A stretch of 64,000 bases of DNA from Dactylellina haptotyla (lineage: Eukaryota; Ascomycota; Orbiliomycetes; Orbiliales; Orbiliaceae), in NCBI GenBank assembly GCA_031310005.1, contig CM062379.1, positions 5,208,001 to 5,272,000 of the forward strand, read 5' to 3'. How positions within the stretch are numbered: position 1 is the first letter of the stretch; every line of letters begins with the position of its first letter. Made by a program: the position numbers and the translations under genes. The notes beneath the pieces were generated by a model that was not told where the DNA came from, did no database searches, and worked only from the letters and a program-made list of their open reading frames with translations. Below are positions 36,584 through 48,100 of this stretch, in pieces.

Positions 36584-39500
36584 CACACGGCCCAAAAGGA
36601 AGCGGAGGCGGCGAAGAGGAGGGAGGAGGAGGAGGAGGAAGGGAGAAGTCGGGGAAGGGTGGCGCTATGCGGTGTTTGGATCTGCTGATATAATGTGATA
36701 TGGCGGAGAGGTTGTTAGCGGGATGTTGGTGAGTTTTAAACCGGGAAATGGATGTGCGCGTGTACCGAGCCCCCCGCCCTGCTTCAGCATATGTATCTTT
36801 GGAGAATCCTGTGTTTCGGATGAAGGAGAGGTAGGTAGGGAAAGAATCCGTCGAGCTTTCGACCGGGGTCGAGGAGGGAGAGAGGGAGCGGTCGTGGGTG
36901 TATCCGGAGTCTAGACGGCGGGAAAGAGATTTCAGGTCAGAGCGGTCGAACAGAATTTTGCCAAGAACGAGGTACGTCAAAGGGCATGGCAATGGTGAAA
37001 GCGAGAAAGCGAGGTAGATGCTGCAATGCAGGGAAGCTGAGGAGGAAGAGGAAGAAGCGGCAGCGGCGATATGGTCGAATAGGGTAAGGGGGGAGGGGTG
37101 GAGGGAGAAGGGCCCGGATGCTTACGTCTGTATGTGGAGGATGGTTTGAGGGTCTGGCGGTCGAGTGTGTGTGGTTGGAGTTGGAATAAGGAAGAAGCGG
37201 GTGGGGAACGAGATCGAATCTGGAATGGACCCAAAGATCAGTAAGAAAGCACCGTCTCCGCCAGTCTGTCTGTCTGATCAATATGTCTGTCTGGTGTCCT
37301 GGGGACTGGGGAGGGGGAGGAATGGAGTGGGAGGAGCAGAGAGGTGTAGGTGGTGTTTGGAGAAGGAATTGGCGAATGGCAGCGGGCCCTCCCCCATGCA
37401 TCCCGGCTATCCATGCAGCGGAGGTACCTCCCACCGGGCAGCAGCACAGCCGAAGAGATGTATGTATGCACGCATTATATGTATGTCTGTACGTACCGAT
37501 TCTGAAGTCGACGAGAGAGAGAGAGGCGAGGAATGGATGTTGCCGTCAGCGATGGAGGATGAGGAAGGGGTTGAAGGAAGAGAGTGGGTTTCCAGTCGAG
37601 GGAGATGTCCCGATCGAGTGTCGTCTGCGGAGAGGAGGGAAGAGGGAAGGGAAGAGGAAGGGAAGGAGAGGGGAGGCGGTTACTTTTGTTGTCTGGCCCG
37701 ACTGAATTAAAGCTGAACTGAACCGAATCGAACTACATCCGTCGACCATGTGAGCAGCTTTAGTGTCAATGCCGCTATTAATATTATTATAGCATCTCAG
37801 TTCTATTTATTTGCAGGCGTCCCTGAAATTAGGACATAAATCACCAGTCGACAGCCTGCGCTGCAGCGAACAATTTTAAAAGAAAATAACCTTTTAATCA
37901 AAGGACGCCCGCCTTACCCTCCGCCAGCAGCTGGATGTATTCATTCTCGAACATATTCCTCATAAATAGTATAGATCAGGGGGGGTTCGACCGCAATCGA
38001 TCTTCACAGACCATATTGATATTTCCATACGAAGGCAGCAGCAGTCTACCAGGCGACAGACATTGTTCCCCACAACCGGACAATGCTGTGCATCTCATCC
38101 GCACATATCTACAACTGAGGAATATATAGGATATCTCCTGAAGAGCCCTGGGGCCTGGAGTGGCTGCCCTCTCTGCTTCCGTTTTCGCGCGGGCTCAAGC
38201 AAGGCGGCTGACATGCCCCAGGATCTGTCGCCATGGAATGAATCGAACTAGCTCCGTCCTCTTCTTTCTTATTTCACTCGGTTCCCACTCCGAACTGCAA
38301 CCTGGAGAATTCGACTTGTGGATTTCTCGAATTTGAGACATCTCAATATTAAAAAATATATTTCCCCAATCCGTGACGACAGCTACCTCTCGTAATCATT
38401 TGCGATCGAGCCCCTTTTGGAAAAGGAAGGTTCGAAGGTGTCCCCTCCCAAGTCTCTCTGCGGAGACGGGCGCTCTGATCCACAGTTTTGTCCTGGAACC
38501 ATTTAATCGATAAGAGAAGGTGACTGAGATTTTTCCACACGATGCTAACGGGCGAGGCAGGTAGGAGGTTTTGGTCGGACCTGCTCTCGGACCCGAGCTC
38601 CCGGATGGACGGGTCTCGCTTGCGCACCCGTTGGACGCAAATAGCGTGCGCGCACACTGCGGGGAACTCTGCACTGATGCAGCCGCAGGTTCGACTCGGC
38701 ATGTGCCATTTTTTTGCGACTGTTATCGATAGCTCGCTCGCCATGTTCGCCGGGGGGGGGTGCGTTCTGGTTGCTCCCACCTGCGAATTCCGATGCGCAT
38801 GTGCTTTTTCTTTTCTTTCGATCGTTCTTTTCTGTTACTGCCACGATGATATCATGATGTTGACGGGATGCACACGCGCTACGGGGAGCATTGCATCGTC
38901 CGTGAGCCCCCGGCGAGGACAACGAAACGCGGGTAAGATGCGATGCCGTGAAATGCAAATGTACCATCCGAGGGCGACCTCGCTGCTGGCTGCCGGGCTG
39001 CAGGCGGGTGGGGACCGCCATCGTAAAGGGACAGGAAAACGGCCAGGAAACTTGGATAAATCGACAGCCTCATCCGGATCCGAAACAGCGCCTGAATGAA
39101 AAAAGATATAATAAGCATCACCGCGGCTCTCTCCCGCTCTCTTTCACCCGGCACATTCTCTGCCTCCATCGTGCTCCCTCAGACGGTGCACGCATACCCG
39201 CGAGGAGCCTGAGGACGTGCGAGCAAGAGGAGAGCAATATCCCGGAAGGCGCCACATGCAGCTGGGTGCTAGTGACATCCACCATGCAGAAACCCAAATA
39301 ACCAAGTTTACAGTGCCATTCCGTCCCTCCTTTAAATTCCTCTCCTCCGCTTCTTGTTTCTCCTTCCTTCCCTCTCTCGGTAGCTTCCGTTCTGATATAC
39401 TCCCTCCTTTCCTTGACCTCTCAGCCGAGACAGATGCTGAATGGCCTCGCTGCTGCTTCTTCACCTGTGTTGGAAGCTACGACTGGGTTGAGTAGAGCAC

Positions 39501-39584
39501 CGTCATCCCCTCCCCTTCTCTTCGGCCTCAACTCCGACCTCAACTTCAACCTCCTGTAGATAATTAGTATCATACGCCGCAAAG
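36584..39584. other. Divergent intergenic region, CCR4 leader and methyltransferase promoter
   Basis: About 3 kb between the CCR4 start (-) and the methyltransferase start (+). Nearest to CCR4, the minus strand reads as a C/T-rich leader for several hundred bases with short frames that would be upstream ORFs if transcribed. Nearest to 39585, the + strand is C/T-rich and leader-like. The centre has no recognisable gene. Confidence 0.5.
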
Positions 39585-40952
39585 ATGATGGAGCCTGGCC
39601 TCTCCCCGGCCTTCGCCTACCAGAAGCCCGCCGCCCATCGTGAACGGCTGGTCCCCATCCTCACCCACCTACCGGACGGCGTCATCCCCATCCCACCGCC
39701 GCAGCCAAATCCGGCTCCGCGCAAAGAACCACCCCCGTTCTTCATGGGCCGTCCTGTCCACCCCAGCTACCACTACAAACGCAACCGACGCTACGCCGGC
39801 GACGAGTCCGTCCCTTACCCCCTCCCCTGCGACCAACAGGAAGTCAACCGCCAAAACCTGGTTCACCACATCTTCCACGAAGTCTTCGGCACAATCCACG
39901 CCGCCGACTTCCCCAAAGTCGAAGATATCCCCGCCAAAGTCCTCGACGTGGGATGCGGCAGCGGACTCTGGATCGCCAGCATGGCGGACGAATTCGCTGC
40001 TCGCGGCCGGATGGACGTCCACTTCACCGGCATGGACATCGTCCGCAACTGCCCCGACATGACCGGCGTCAACTTCCGCTTCGTCAAGCACAATATGCTC
40101 AACCTGCCACTGCCTTTCGCCGCAGGAGAGTTTGACTACATTATGGTTCGGGAAATGACTCTGACCTACCCGCAAGATCGAAACTCGGAAGCTCTGCTAG
40201 ACGAATTCCTACGAATCCTCAAAGTCGGCGGCACCCTTGAACTCCAGTGTTCCGACCATACCATCCGGTGTCTCTCGCCGTCTTCCATCCCACCGTCATC
40301 TAGAAGCGGGGCTTACCCGATGACGGCGTCCACCAGATTCAACCTGAAATCAGAAAACTCTTACATTCAAGACTACAACAGATACATCAGTTATTTCTTG
40401 AGCACCAAACAGCTCCACTCCGCGCCCTGCACGAGCGTGCAGTCCACATTGTTGATGGAGGCTACCCGGCTCGGAAACATCAAAAACAGACGATATGCGT
40501 TGCCGCTGGACAATCCACATTGGGAGGGCAAGCCGATGTCCACGATCACCGGTTCGCTGGAGAACCGCTCGCTCACCTCGCTCGCATCCTTGGCGGAACC
40601 CCGAAGGTCAACCGAGAGCAGCAAGTCCGCACCTCAGGTTCCCACCACCGCAACTGTTACTACAATGGACGCGGACACCAGAAGCATAGACAGCGAGCCG
40701 AAGGATAGGAAGAACAGTACGATGGAAATGTTCGTATCTGATGATGCAAAGGCGTTGAGGATACTCGCTCGGCAAACATTTACGAGCTTGGTCAGGAACC
40801 TAGAGCCCGTTCTCCGACAGTCGAATAAGATCCCGCAAGAAGATTGGGATTGGTGGTTCAGAGACCTGATGATAAATTTCCACCAAAACAGAGGATTAAA
40901 TGGCGGGGAATGCATCGAATTGGGCGCCTGGTGGGGCGTCAAGAAGAGCTGA
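39585..40952 (+). CDS. SAM-dependent class I methyltransferase (fungal, target unknown)
   Basis: Intronless, 455 aa. Residues ~1-60 are Pro-rich, and a conserved YKRNRRYAG/YPLPCDQQEVNRQNLVHHIF lead-in precedes the methyltransferase fold. Motif I is VLDVGCGSGLWI (residues ~119-130), followed by FTGMDIV, the motif-IV-like stretch EFDYIMVREM and the LRILKVGGTLELQ strand, all standard for methyltransferase domain 25/11 types. The C-terminal half has a Ser-rich insertion (~300-370) and ends EDWDWWFRDLMINFHQNRG. The layout, with the catalytic domain preceded by a prolyl tail, fits a group of uncharacterised filamentous-fungal methyltransferases. Substrate and process are unknown. Two ATGs are tandem at the start. 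Confidence 0.75.
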   Translation: MMEPGLSPAFAYQKPAAHRERLVPILTHLPDGVIPIPPPQPNPAPRKEPPPFFMGRPVHPSYHYKRNRRYAGDESVPYPLPCDQQEVNRQNLVHHIFHEVFGTIHAADFPKVEDIPAKVLDVGCGSGLWIASMADEFAARGRMDVHFTGMDIVRNCPDMTGVNFRFVKHNMLNLPLPFAAGEFDYIMVREMTLTYPQDRNSEALLDEFLRILKVGGTLELQCSDHTIRCLSPSSIPPSSRSGAYPMTASTRFNLKSENSYIQDYNRYISYFLSTKQLHSAPCTSVQSTLLMEATRLGNIKNRRYALPLDNPHWEGKPMSTITGSLENRSLTSLASLAEPRRSTESSKSAPQVPTTATVTTMDADTRSIDSEPKDRKNSTMEMFVSDDAKALRILARQTFTSLVRNLEPVLRQSNKIPQEDWDWWFRDLMINFHQNRGLNGGECIELGAWWGVKKS

Positions 40953-41493
40953 AGCCGGGGCAGTTGATCGCCGTATTTTATCAATATTTTTCTTAATTTT
41001 AATGCCGACATAATTTTGGGTTATTACTTCTAAGTGAGGAGGTGGGCATGAGCGCGGCGTTTTTGGAGTTTTAATAACTTATATTCTCTTCAATTATCAT
41101 TCTACCCTGCTGATATCCGGCACCATCTACGCGAATACGCATTTATTATCTAAGCATACTACTACTCTGTATATTAAGCTTCTAAGACAATACAAATAAT
41201 CTAATACGACGCTATTCCGTATATGACATGCTATTTTTTTTCGGCATGCCGAATGTGGGTGCGCCCAAATATCCGATGGCGCTCCGAGTTTCCCAACAAA
41301 ATTGCCGTGCCCTCTCCAACACCGCCCAAATTACCCGACCCGATCTTCCATATAACGTAAGAAGGACCACAACCTCCTCGAACGTCACCTTCCCGTATCT
41401 ATCCTCTCTCTCCACCCACGACGACGTATCTCTCTCGATCGCCCGTACATACCCTCCGACGGACCAATTGGCAACGGCGGAGCATAGGAACAA
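40953..41493. other. Intergenic region upstream of PDX1
   Basis: About 540 bases: AT-rich terminator side, then C/T-rich leader near 41.3-41.49 kb. No gene seen. Confidence 0.5.
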
Positions 41494-42939
41494 ATGGCGT
41501 CGACAATGTCCTCCGCTCTCCGGACTTCCACGAAGCGGCTGCTTCATCCCGGGTACACTTGGAGAGCGGTGGCCGCGAGAGGTGGGTTCCCTTTTTACTG
41601 CGAATTCGACCTTTTAGATGCCATACTATATGACAATGTAGCTGGGGGGATCGTTTATGTTAATTCATTGTCTGATTATAGGAATATCCTCGAGCAGCCG
41701 CGACTGCAAAGCCCATAACTTCAACATGCCGGCGCTATCGCCAACAATGACGGAAGGAAGTATCGCGTCGTGGAAGATTAGTGAAGGTATTGATACATAT
41801 ACCCCCTTTAATTAGCCAATTGAATAGATTTTAGCTAACCGCATAACCTCCAATAGGTGACAAGTTCGCCGCGGGTGATGTCATCCTCGAAGTCGAGACG
41901 GACAAGGCGCAGATGGACGTCGAAGCTCAGGACGACGGAATTCTAGCAAAGATCTTTGTAGGTTGCCGTACCTTCTATACACACAATATAAACACCCCTC
42001 CTAACACTTATAATGCAGGTACAAGCCAGCAAAGACCAAGTCCAAGTGGGCACCCGCATCGGCATCCTCGCCGACGTCGACGACGATATCGCCTCTCTTG
42101 AAATCCCACCCGAAGACAGCCCTATAAAAACCGAATCCGCAGAGCCTGAAAAGCCAGCTCCTCAATCCGCTCCAGCACCGTCTAAATCCAAATCTGCCCC
42201 AGCAGAATCCGCATCAGAAGATTCCTCCTCCTCTCACCCGCATAAACCCCGCAAGAACCCCTTCGTCGCCAGTCCCGGTATAACCCACCTCCTACACATG
42301 AACGGCCTCGAAATGTCCGACGTCAAAGGAACCGGTCCCAGCGGGCGGGTCCTCAAAGGCGACGTCCTCGCACACCTCGGCAAGATCGATAAAGATAAAC
42401 CGAAATCCGTCGCCGGCGAGATCGCGAAACTCGCAAAACTAGACCTGAGCAACATCAAACCCAAACCGATCGCACCCAAGGAAACCGCCAAGAAAGACGA
42501 CGTCAAGAAACCCAAGAAGGTAAACCCGCTAGACGAGATCGAGGTTTCCATGCCCATCTCGCTCGCCCGGGTAAGCGACGGCGCGAGAACGGTGGCGGAC
42601 TCGATCGCGCGGGCGGTAGAGTACGCCAATTCCGGCCTGCCGGAGTCGAAGATCCCACCTACCACTTCGGAATTATTCGACGAGATTCTAGGAATACCTG
42701 TTACGAAGGTGGAGCCGCGTTATACCGTTAAATCATCAGATTATAAACCAGCCCCTACCGCTCCAGTCTTATCCGACCTGTTTGATGAAATTATCGGGGT
42801 TGCGAAACCAAAACCCGCTGTTGCGCCGGGTTCGTTGTTGAAGGAGTTTAAAGTCAAGGTTCCGGCGGTGGATAAAGACCGCGCGGAGTTCTTTTTGGCA
42901 AAGGTCAAGTTCTCGTTGGAGCAGGACGAGCGCAGGTGA
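41494..42939 (+). CDS. PDX1: Pyruvate dehydrogenase complex E3-binding protein (protein X)
   Basis: Exons 41494-41581, 41682-41786, 41857-41957 and 42019-42939 encode 404 aa; introns are 100, 70 and 61 bases. The first ~35 residues are Arg/Ser/Ala-rich with no acids, a mitochondrial presequence. A lipoyl domain follows ([19 protein letters not shown]) with the lipoylated Lys in [10 protein letters not shown] (K81). After a Pro/Ala/Ser linker comes the peripheral subunit-binding domain ([33 protein letters not shown]). There is no catalytic acyltransferase domain with its HxxxD motif, which separates this from E2 (Lat1). Family role: anchors dihydrolipoamide dehydrogenase in the pyruvate dehydrogenase complex. 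The C-terminal ~150 residues hold two copies of a short SELFDEI(L)GI / [10 protein letters not shown] motif. Convergent with PRI2. Confidence 0.93.
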
Positions 42940-43155
42940 TACGGTTCGTAGGAGGTGTATATATAGAGGGGACAGCGAGTGTTATAAAAGCCTTTTTCTT
43001 CTCTACAATATGTGTTATCACCGTGAATAATGAGATTACGATTTACAACTCCATGCGTAAACTACTCGGTATCCCGATACCATTCGCTGCTAGTAATTAC
43101 TTCATAGCAACATGAATACACCTGCACATCACCATGGATATTAAAAAATGTAAAA

Positions 43156-44883
43156 CTACATCATCGTTACATCCTCGTCCTTGATCTCCTTCTTCACCTG
43201 CGACGACGACCCGCCGTTCTCCTTCTTCCTCGCCTTATCCGGATTCTTCAACGACCAACTGCGGTCGAAATACTCATTCGGGTGAATAATCGTCTCCCGG
43301 CCCGAGCTGCCCCCGTTCGCATCCTTCTCCCTCTTGAGCTCCTTCTCGTGCAGATGCTCAAACACCCGATTACACGCCAAATGAAACTTCTTCGCCCCGA
43401 CATCCTGCTTCACACCCTGTAGTACGCTCCTGTCCTCCACGCCCATGATCGACCCAAGCACCATATTCAAATTATCCGGCGAAAAATGCCGGTACGGACA
43501 CCCGTGGTTATCGCCCGTCCCCGGCGGGTGTTCCATTAATATCTGCTGACAGCTGTAGGGTTTGTAATTCCTCCCGGCGCCCTGTAAGCCGTACGAATGC
43601 CGGATGTTGTAGCGGTACTCCTTGTTGAACTGGTCGTCTGTGAATTTCGAGAACGCCTGGCGCCAGAATACGATCGCTTCGTCGATGCTTAGACCCAGCC
43701 CTTTCAAGAAGAGACCGTACTGCAGACGGCCGAAGTGTTTGAGGTGCTTGTCGCGGCGGACGGCGGTGTGTAAGTTGCGCATGCAGAGTGGGAAGTGGAC
43801 TGATAGACCGTCGATTTGGGCTGCGCTGATAGCGTCGCCGGTGAGGGTGGCCGGGGAGGCGGAGGAGTTGTATTCTGGTGCTGTAAAGCCTTTTGAAAGG
43901 TGGTTGAGGATGGGTATTAGACGGTCATCTTCGTCGAGGCGAGGGAGTACCCGCGCTGTTTTCTACAAATTGTAAAAAATATATTAGCATCATCTTCCGG
44001 TTTCTCAGGTGATGCAGGGAGAATATTAGAGGGACATACTATCAGCGCTTCGTCTAGCCGCTTCGAAAACTCCGCCATAACCAAGCTCAATAACATACTA
44101 TTCGGCACGTACGCCTTTCCCCCCCTTAGGAACACTCGCCGGGTCTCAACCAAATCTGACACTCGATCCCAATCCACCTTCAGATACGTCTCGGCCTCGA
44201 ACTGCTGCCTCGCTTTTTCCGCCGGCATACGACTCCCACTTATCAACACCGCCTTTAGGTCGTCCGCATATTGCGCCTTCTCAGTATCACTCACGGGCTG
44301 CGAGTCGAGCTCCAGCGAGTTCATGAACTCGGCGCGCTCGCGGGTGTCGTCTGTGGTGAACCGGTGGCGGAACAGAATGCTTTCCGTGCGGGTGAAGCGG
44401 CGGCGCAAGTCGTCGGACCGCGCGAAGGCCAGGCGGAGGATGAAGTGGCTGTAGTGGTCCTTTTTACGCTCGTTGGTGATCCCAGCGAAACCCTTGGGCT
44501 TCGAGCGTTCAGATTCCGGGATCGAATTGTTCGAGCTGAGGGGTAGGTATTTTTCGAGGAGCCTTTTGAGGGTCGCATCGATCTCGCCAGTGGAGTTGTT
44601 GCGGAACAGGCAGGTTTCGATCTCACCGAGGACTAGACATCAATTGTATTCTCGTGAGCGTTTGCATAGCTTATATGCACATGGATATGGTGTAGTAGCT
44701 ACCTCTCAGCCTATCGATTGCCCATTGTTCGAACTCTTCGAGAGAGACCTCGTCCTTCGGCGGGACAGCATAGAAGTTGAGACGGTTGGGATAAGGCAGA
44801 CCGCCATCCTTGCCCGCGGGGCCGGCAATATAATTTCCGCGCTTCTGCTTGCGGATCTGTCGAAGAGCTTGAGCACCCTGCAT
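43156..44883 (-). CDS. PRI2: DNA primase large subunit (PRI2/PRIM2)
   Basis: Exons, read leftwards: 44883-44703, 44632-44040 and 43962-43156 (introns 70 and 77 bases), encoding 526 aa. The start MQGAQALRQIRKQKRG and the block YPNRLNFYAVPP are characteristic of the family. The C-terminal [4Fe-4S] domain has its four cysteines at about C318 (VHFPLCMRNLH), C396 (YKPYSCQQ), C413 (GDNHGCPYRH) and C455 (FHLACNRVFE). Family role: regulatory subunit of the primase heterodimer in DNA polymerase alpha-primase, making RNA primers at replication forks. A 50-residue charged tail follows. Length is normal. An MCB-type ACGCGT lies 216 bases upstream. Its 3' end faces PDX1 across a 216-base gap. Confidence 0.95.
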
Positions 44884-45098
44884 CGTGGCGGTGGGCGGGG
44901 TGCTGGAGAATTTTGCTCTACGCTACCCGTCGTATATATCAATGCGTATCTATCGGCTACTTGGTCGCTATGACTCTGTTCGAGCAATACGGATAGGCAA
45001 TGGGCGCCGTCGATGGGGTGAATGGGGTGGAGTATCGATACATAGACGTTTGAAGCTGAAGCTATCGCGCCGACAGAACGAGGTTGGCTATCAACAAC

Positions 45099-45104
45099 AC
45101 GCGT
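45099..45104. promoter_or_regulatory. MCB-type motif (ACGCGT) upstream of PRI2
   Basis: The palindromic MluI cell-cycle box core lies 216 bases before the PRI2 start, with a TCGCGCC close by at about 45065. In yeasts, MBF acts through this box on DNA replication genes including primase. Two other ACGCGT copies occur in the window near 25260 and 61998, so one six-mer alone is weak. Confidence 0.35.
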
Positions 45105-48100
45105 AAAGTGCCAGCGCCTCGCGACAACAACATGTGGCTCAACAGCAACCTCACGACGCCACACGGCGAGCTTTCTTCGACATGACAATTCGGCAGCTCC
45201 AATTGGTCGGCTGGGATATCCTGTTCCCAAGGACCGCAAAATTGTTGAAGCCCGACAGCTGCAGCACTGGATTACAAGGACAAGGTTCGGGTGTACTTTC
45301 ACTGAGCAAGCTACCCTCGTACGAAACTCGTACAGGAAAAACCAGGTCTCACGATGGAAATACGAACATCTGTCAGCGTTGAGGCTGAGCTTGGCCGGCG
45401 TAAAGCTTGAGCTTGATGGCAAACTCAAATCAACGCCCAGAAGGAAGGTTCGGGCAAAATACACGCAATATTACACATCACCAGCGACAAAAGGGAAGGA
45501 AGGAAGTTTATTGACATGGCATATCAATTCTTGGAAACTCTAACGGGAGGGGAAACGAACGCAGAGGCAGTGCGACGTTTCGCCCGGCGGGAAAGACTAT
45601 AGAACAAGTCTTAAGGAACGGGACGTCGACTCACTGGTCGAATCTGGTATCCATCGACGATTGATCGCGAGGCGATCGAAAAATAATATTAATATCAAAT
45701 CACGCCCCCCACCATACTAGTACTTCCCTTAACCCGTTTCCAAGCGATAGGGCCACCCAAGCTGTCTGCACGTCTACAAACCCTTGGAAGTTTCAAAGAA
45801 TCGTGGAACCATAAGACCATCATGCGGTGAACCCCGCGCCGCCCGTCGTCGTGACATCTACGTAGTTCTTGACATGTCAGATGTGAGGGAAGCGAAACAG
45901 AATAGTTCAAGCTAAGAGCATAAGAGAAGTCCTCCCACTTCGGCTCACCTCACTCGCTCGTGATCACGAAAATAAGACAAAGAACAAAAGAGAAGGTTAC
46001 GACAGGTATTCTGCTTAAACTTCGGGTATTTTCGCAAAGACGAGGTTATGCACCCTCACCCACCCGAGCGAACCAAACGGAATCCAAAGTCTGGTAAGCT
46101 TCCCTTGTATTCGTGATTTTTGCCGGCGCCGTCGGCGCAATGCGAATCACGTAAGGGAGCTGCATGAAATCTCCAATTCCCCCCAAGGAAAATCGAGAAC
46201 CAAAAAAGTCTCCCAATGGGACAGCGAGAACCCTCACGATCTGTTCATTAGAAGGGAGACAAACACCGCCTATGCGAACCAGCTATTCTGACACGGCTGG
46301 ATTTCGATGTATTATTTTTTCTGTGACAGAAAGTAGAAAAGGAACAACCTTGCATGCATGCACGAAGATCCGCCTCGATTTCCTTAAAATTGAAATATGC
46401 AGCTTCCGCGTGATTGTGGTACATGAGCTTTTTTCCACTGGCAAATGCTCTTCCAATCGTAGGGTCCTTGCCTCCCTTTGAAGTAAAAGGACGAAGTAAG
46501 AAAACCATCGGGAGATCAAAAAGAAGTATTCCAATGAAATCCAAAGGGGGGAATTCGGGAAGGGGAGCTCAGGGTCTTGTTGCCTCCCCTCTCGTCTCTC
46601 ATCGCTTCGACTCGTCCCGCCTATCCACCAAACAGCGGCGCTCGTGATTTGAACTCTGGTCTGAAGTAACGGGAAAAACGGCAAATCGAAAACCACAAAA
46701 CCCCAAATAGGAATCCCAAGCTAATGAGATAGAGTTACCCTACCAGCCGCCAGCGAGTGAGACCTTTCTTTCCACCTACCTTCGTATCGAGGAAACATAT
46801 TACTCTGCGCCTGACTAGCTTCAGTTAAGCGTTGGATGCAGGTATATCGGAAGGCAAAAAATCGCCATCCATCCATCCAGCAAACAAAGGCCGACCTCTG
46901 TATGGTATAGGCCGGTGGATATACCTGTGTAGCTTTCCAACCCTCATGCATGAGGCCCTCACTTCCAATTCGCTCCGGCGGCAGGTACCTCTTCACGCAT
47001 CTGATAGGCCTGTGCTTTTACTCTTACTTTTCTCCCCTTCTTCGCCTTGTGGTCAAGAAAGTGGATTCCTACTCTCTTTCTGGCTGGTAATGGGCGTTGC
47101 GGCTGGGTCTGGATGTTACTTCTTGCTTCCCCGACGACCCAGCAGTCTGGTTTAGGGAGTGATAATGGAGACAGGAAATTAGGGTGAGTTGAGTTGATGT
47201 GACCGACAAGGGCAAACCGTGCATGGTATGCAGCATATACATGTACAGGTAATAGCCAGGTCGAGTTCTCGGTTTTTCAACCATGTTCACTCTCTCGCGG
47301 CGCGCTGAGGAGATACAATTCATACATATAATGAAATTGCAATGGGTCGTCAGCCTGGGGATAGGGAATGCAAATGTAAGGGTTTCTAACTGCGCGCGCG
47401 CCCCCGGCTGGTCTTACCAGCTGTCGGGTGTACTGTAGTCCCAAGAAGCTTGTCTTGTGGTTCCCATTCCCAGCGCGCTTGGGGGAAATAAATGGATGTA
47501 TCTAAGATAGATTACTTTGCTTTACAGCATAAACCGGCTGAAAACACGAATGAGGAAGCAATGAGAGATATATTTTCGCTGCTGCCTCGACGACCCGAAA
47601 ATATGACCTGTCACAAAAACCCGAAAGAATAAATTATCCAGAAGGTTTCGTTTCGCTTGAAGCAAACGGAACACCCGAAGGTTAGAGAGGTGAGAATAAG
47701 AAATGTAACCTGTAACAAATAATACGCTGTACACACGACCACGCACGCATGTTCGCAAAAGAAATGCGGAAACACGTCTACAGAGCATTTTTACACGACA
47801 TGCGAGAAGCAAAAGGTGTAAAAAGGGCGAGGGGAGGGGTTCGAAATATTCCGGCTTACCCCGCAATGTTACGTTCCACGAATAGACGAATAATAAAAAG
47901 AATGCGTCTACATGTCATATTTTAAACGAATGTTATATTCTTAGCATCTTTAAAAAAGCACAAAGTATCAACACGTTAGTAACATTCCTGACAGCTCCTC
48001 GACTGCGGGGTGTATTCACGCGAGAATCAGCAGATGGGGGGAGAAATAGAAGAGCAGAAGAGCTCTAACGAAAAGCATCAGCAAGAGAAATGAGCATGTG

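Noticed and set aside
37165-37710. Plus-strand frame of 181 codons in the CCR4 leader
   Set aside because: Gly/Arg/Glu-rich low complexity from the complement of a C/T-rich leader.
45134-45382. Short plus-strand frame divergent from PRI2
   Set aside because: Begins with GTG, has no start ATG nearby, and looks like promoter DNA.
44706-45464. Minus-strand frame of 252 codons overlapping the PRI2 start
   Set aside because: Overlaps PRI2 exon 1 and its intron in another frame, and the composition is not protein-like.
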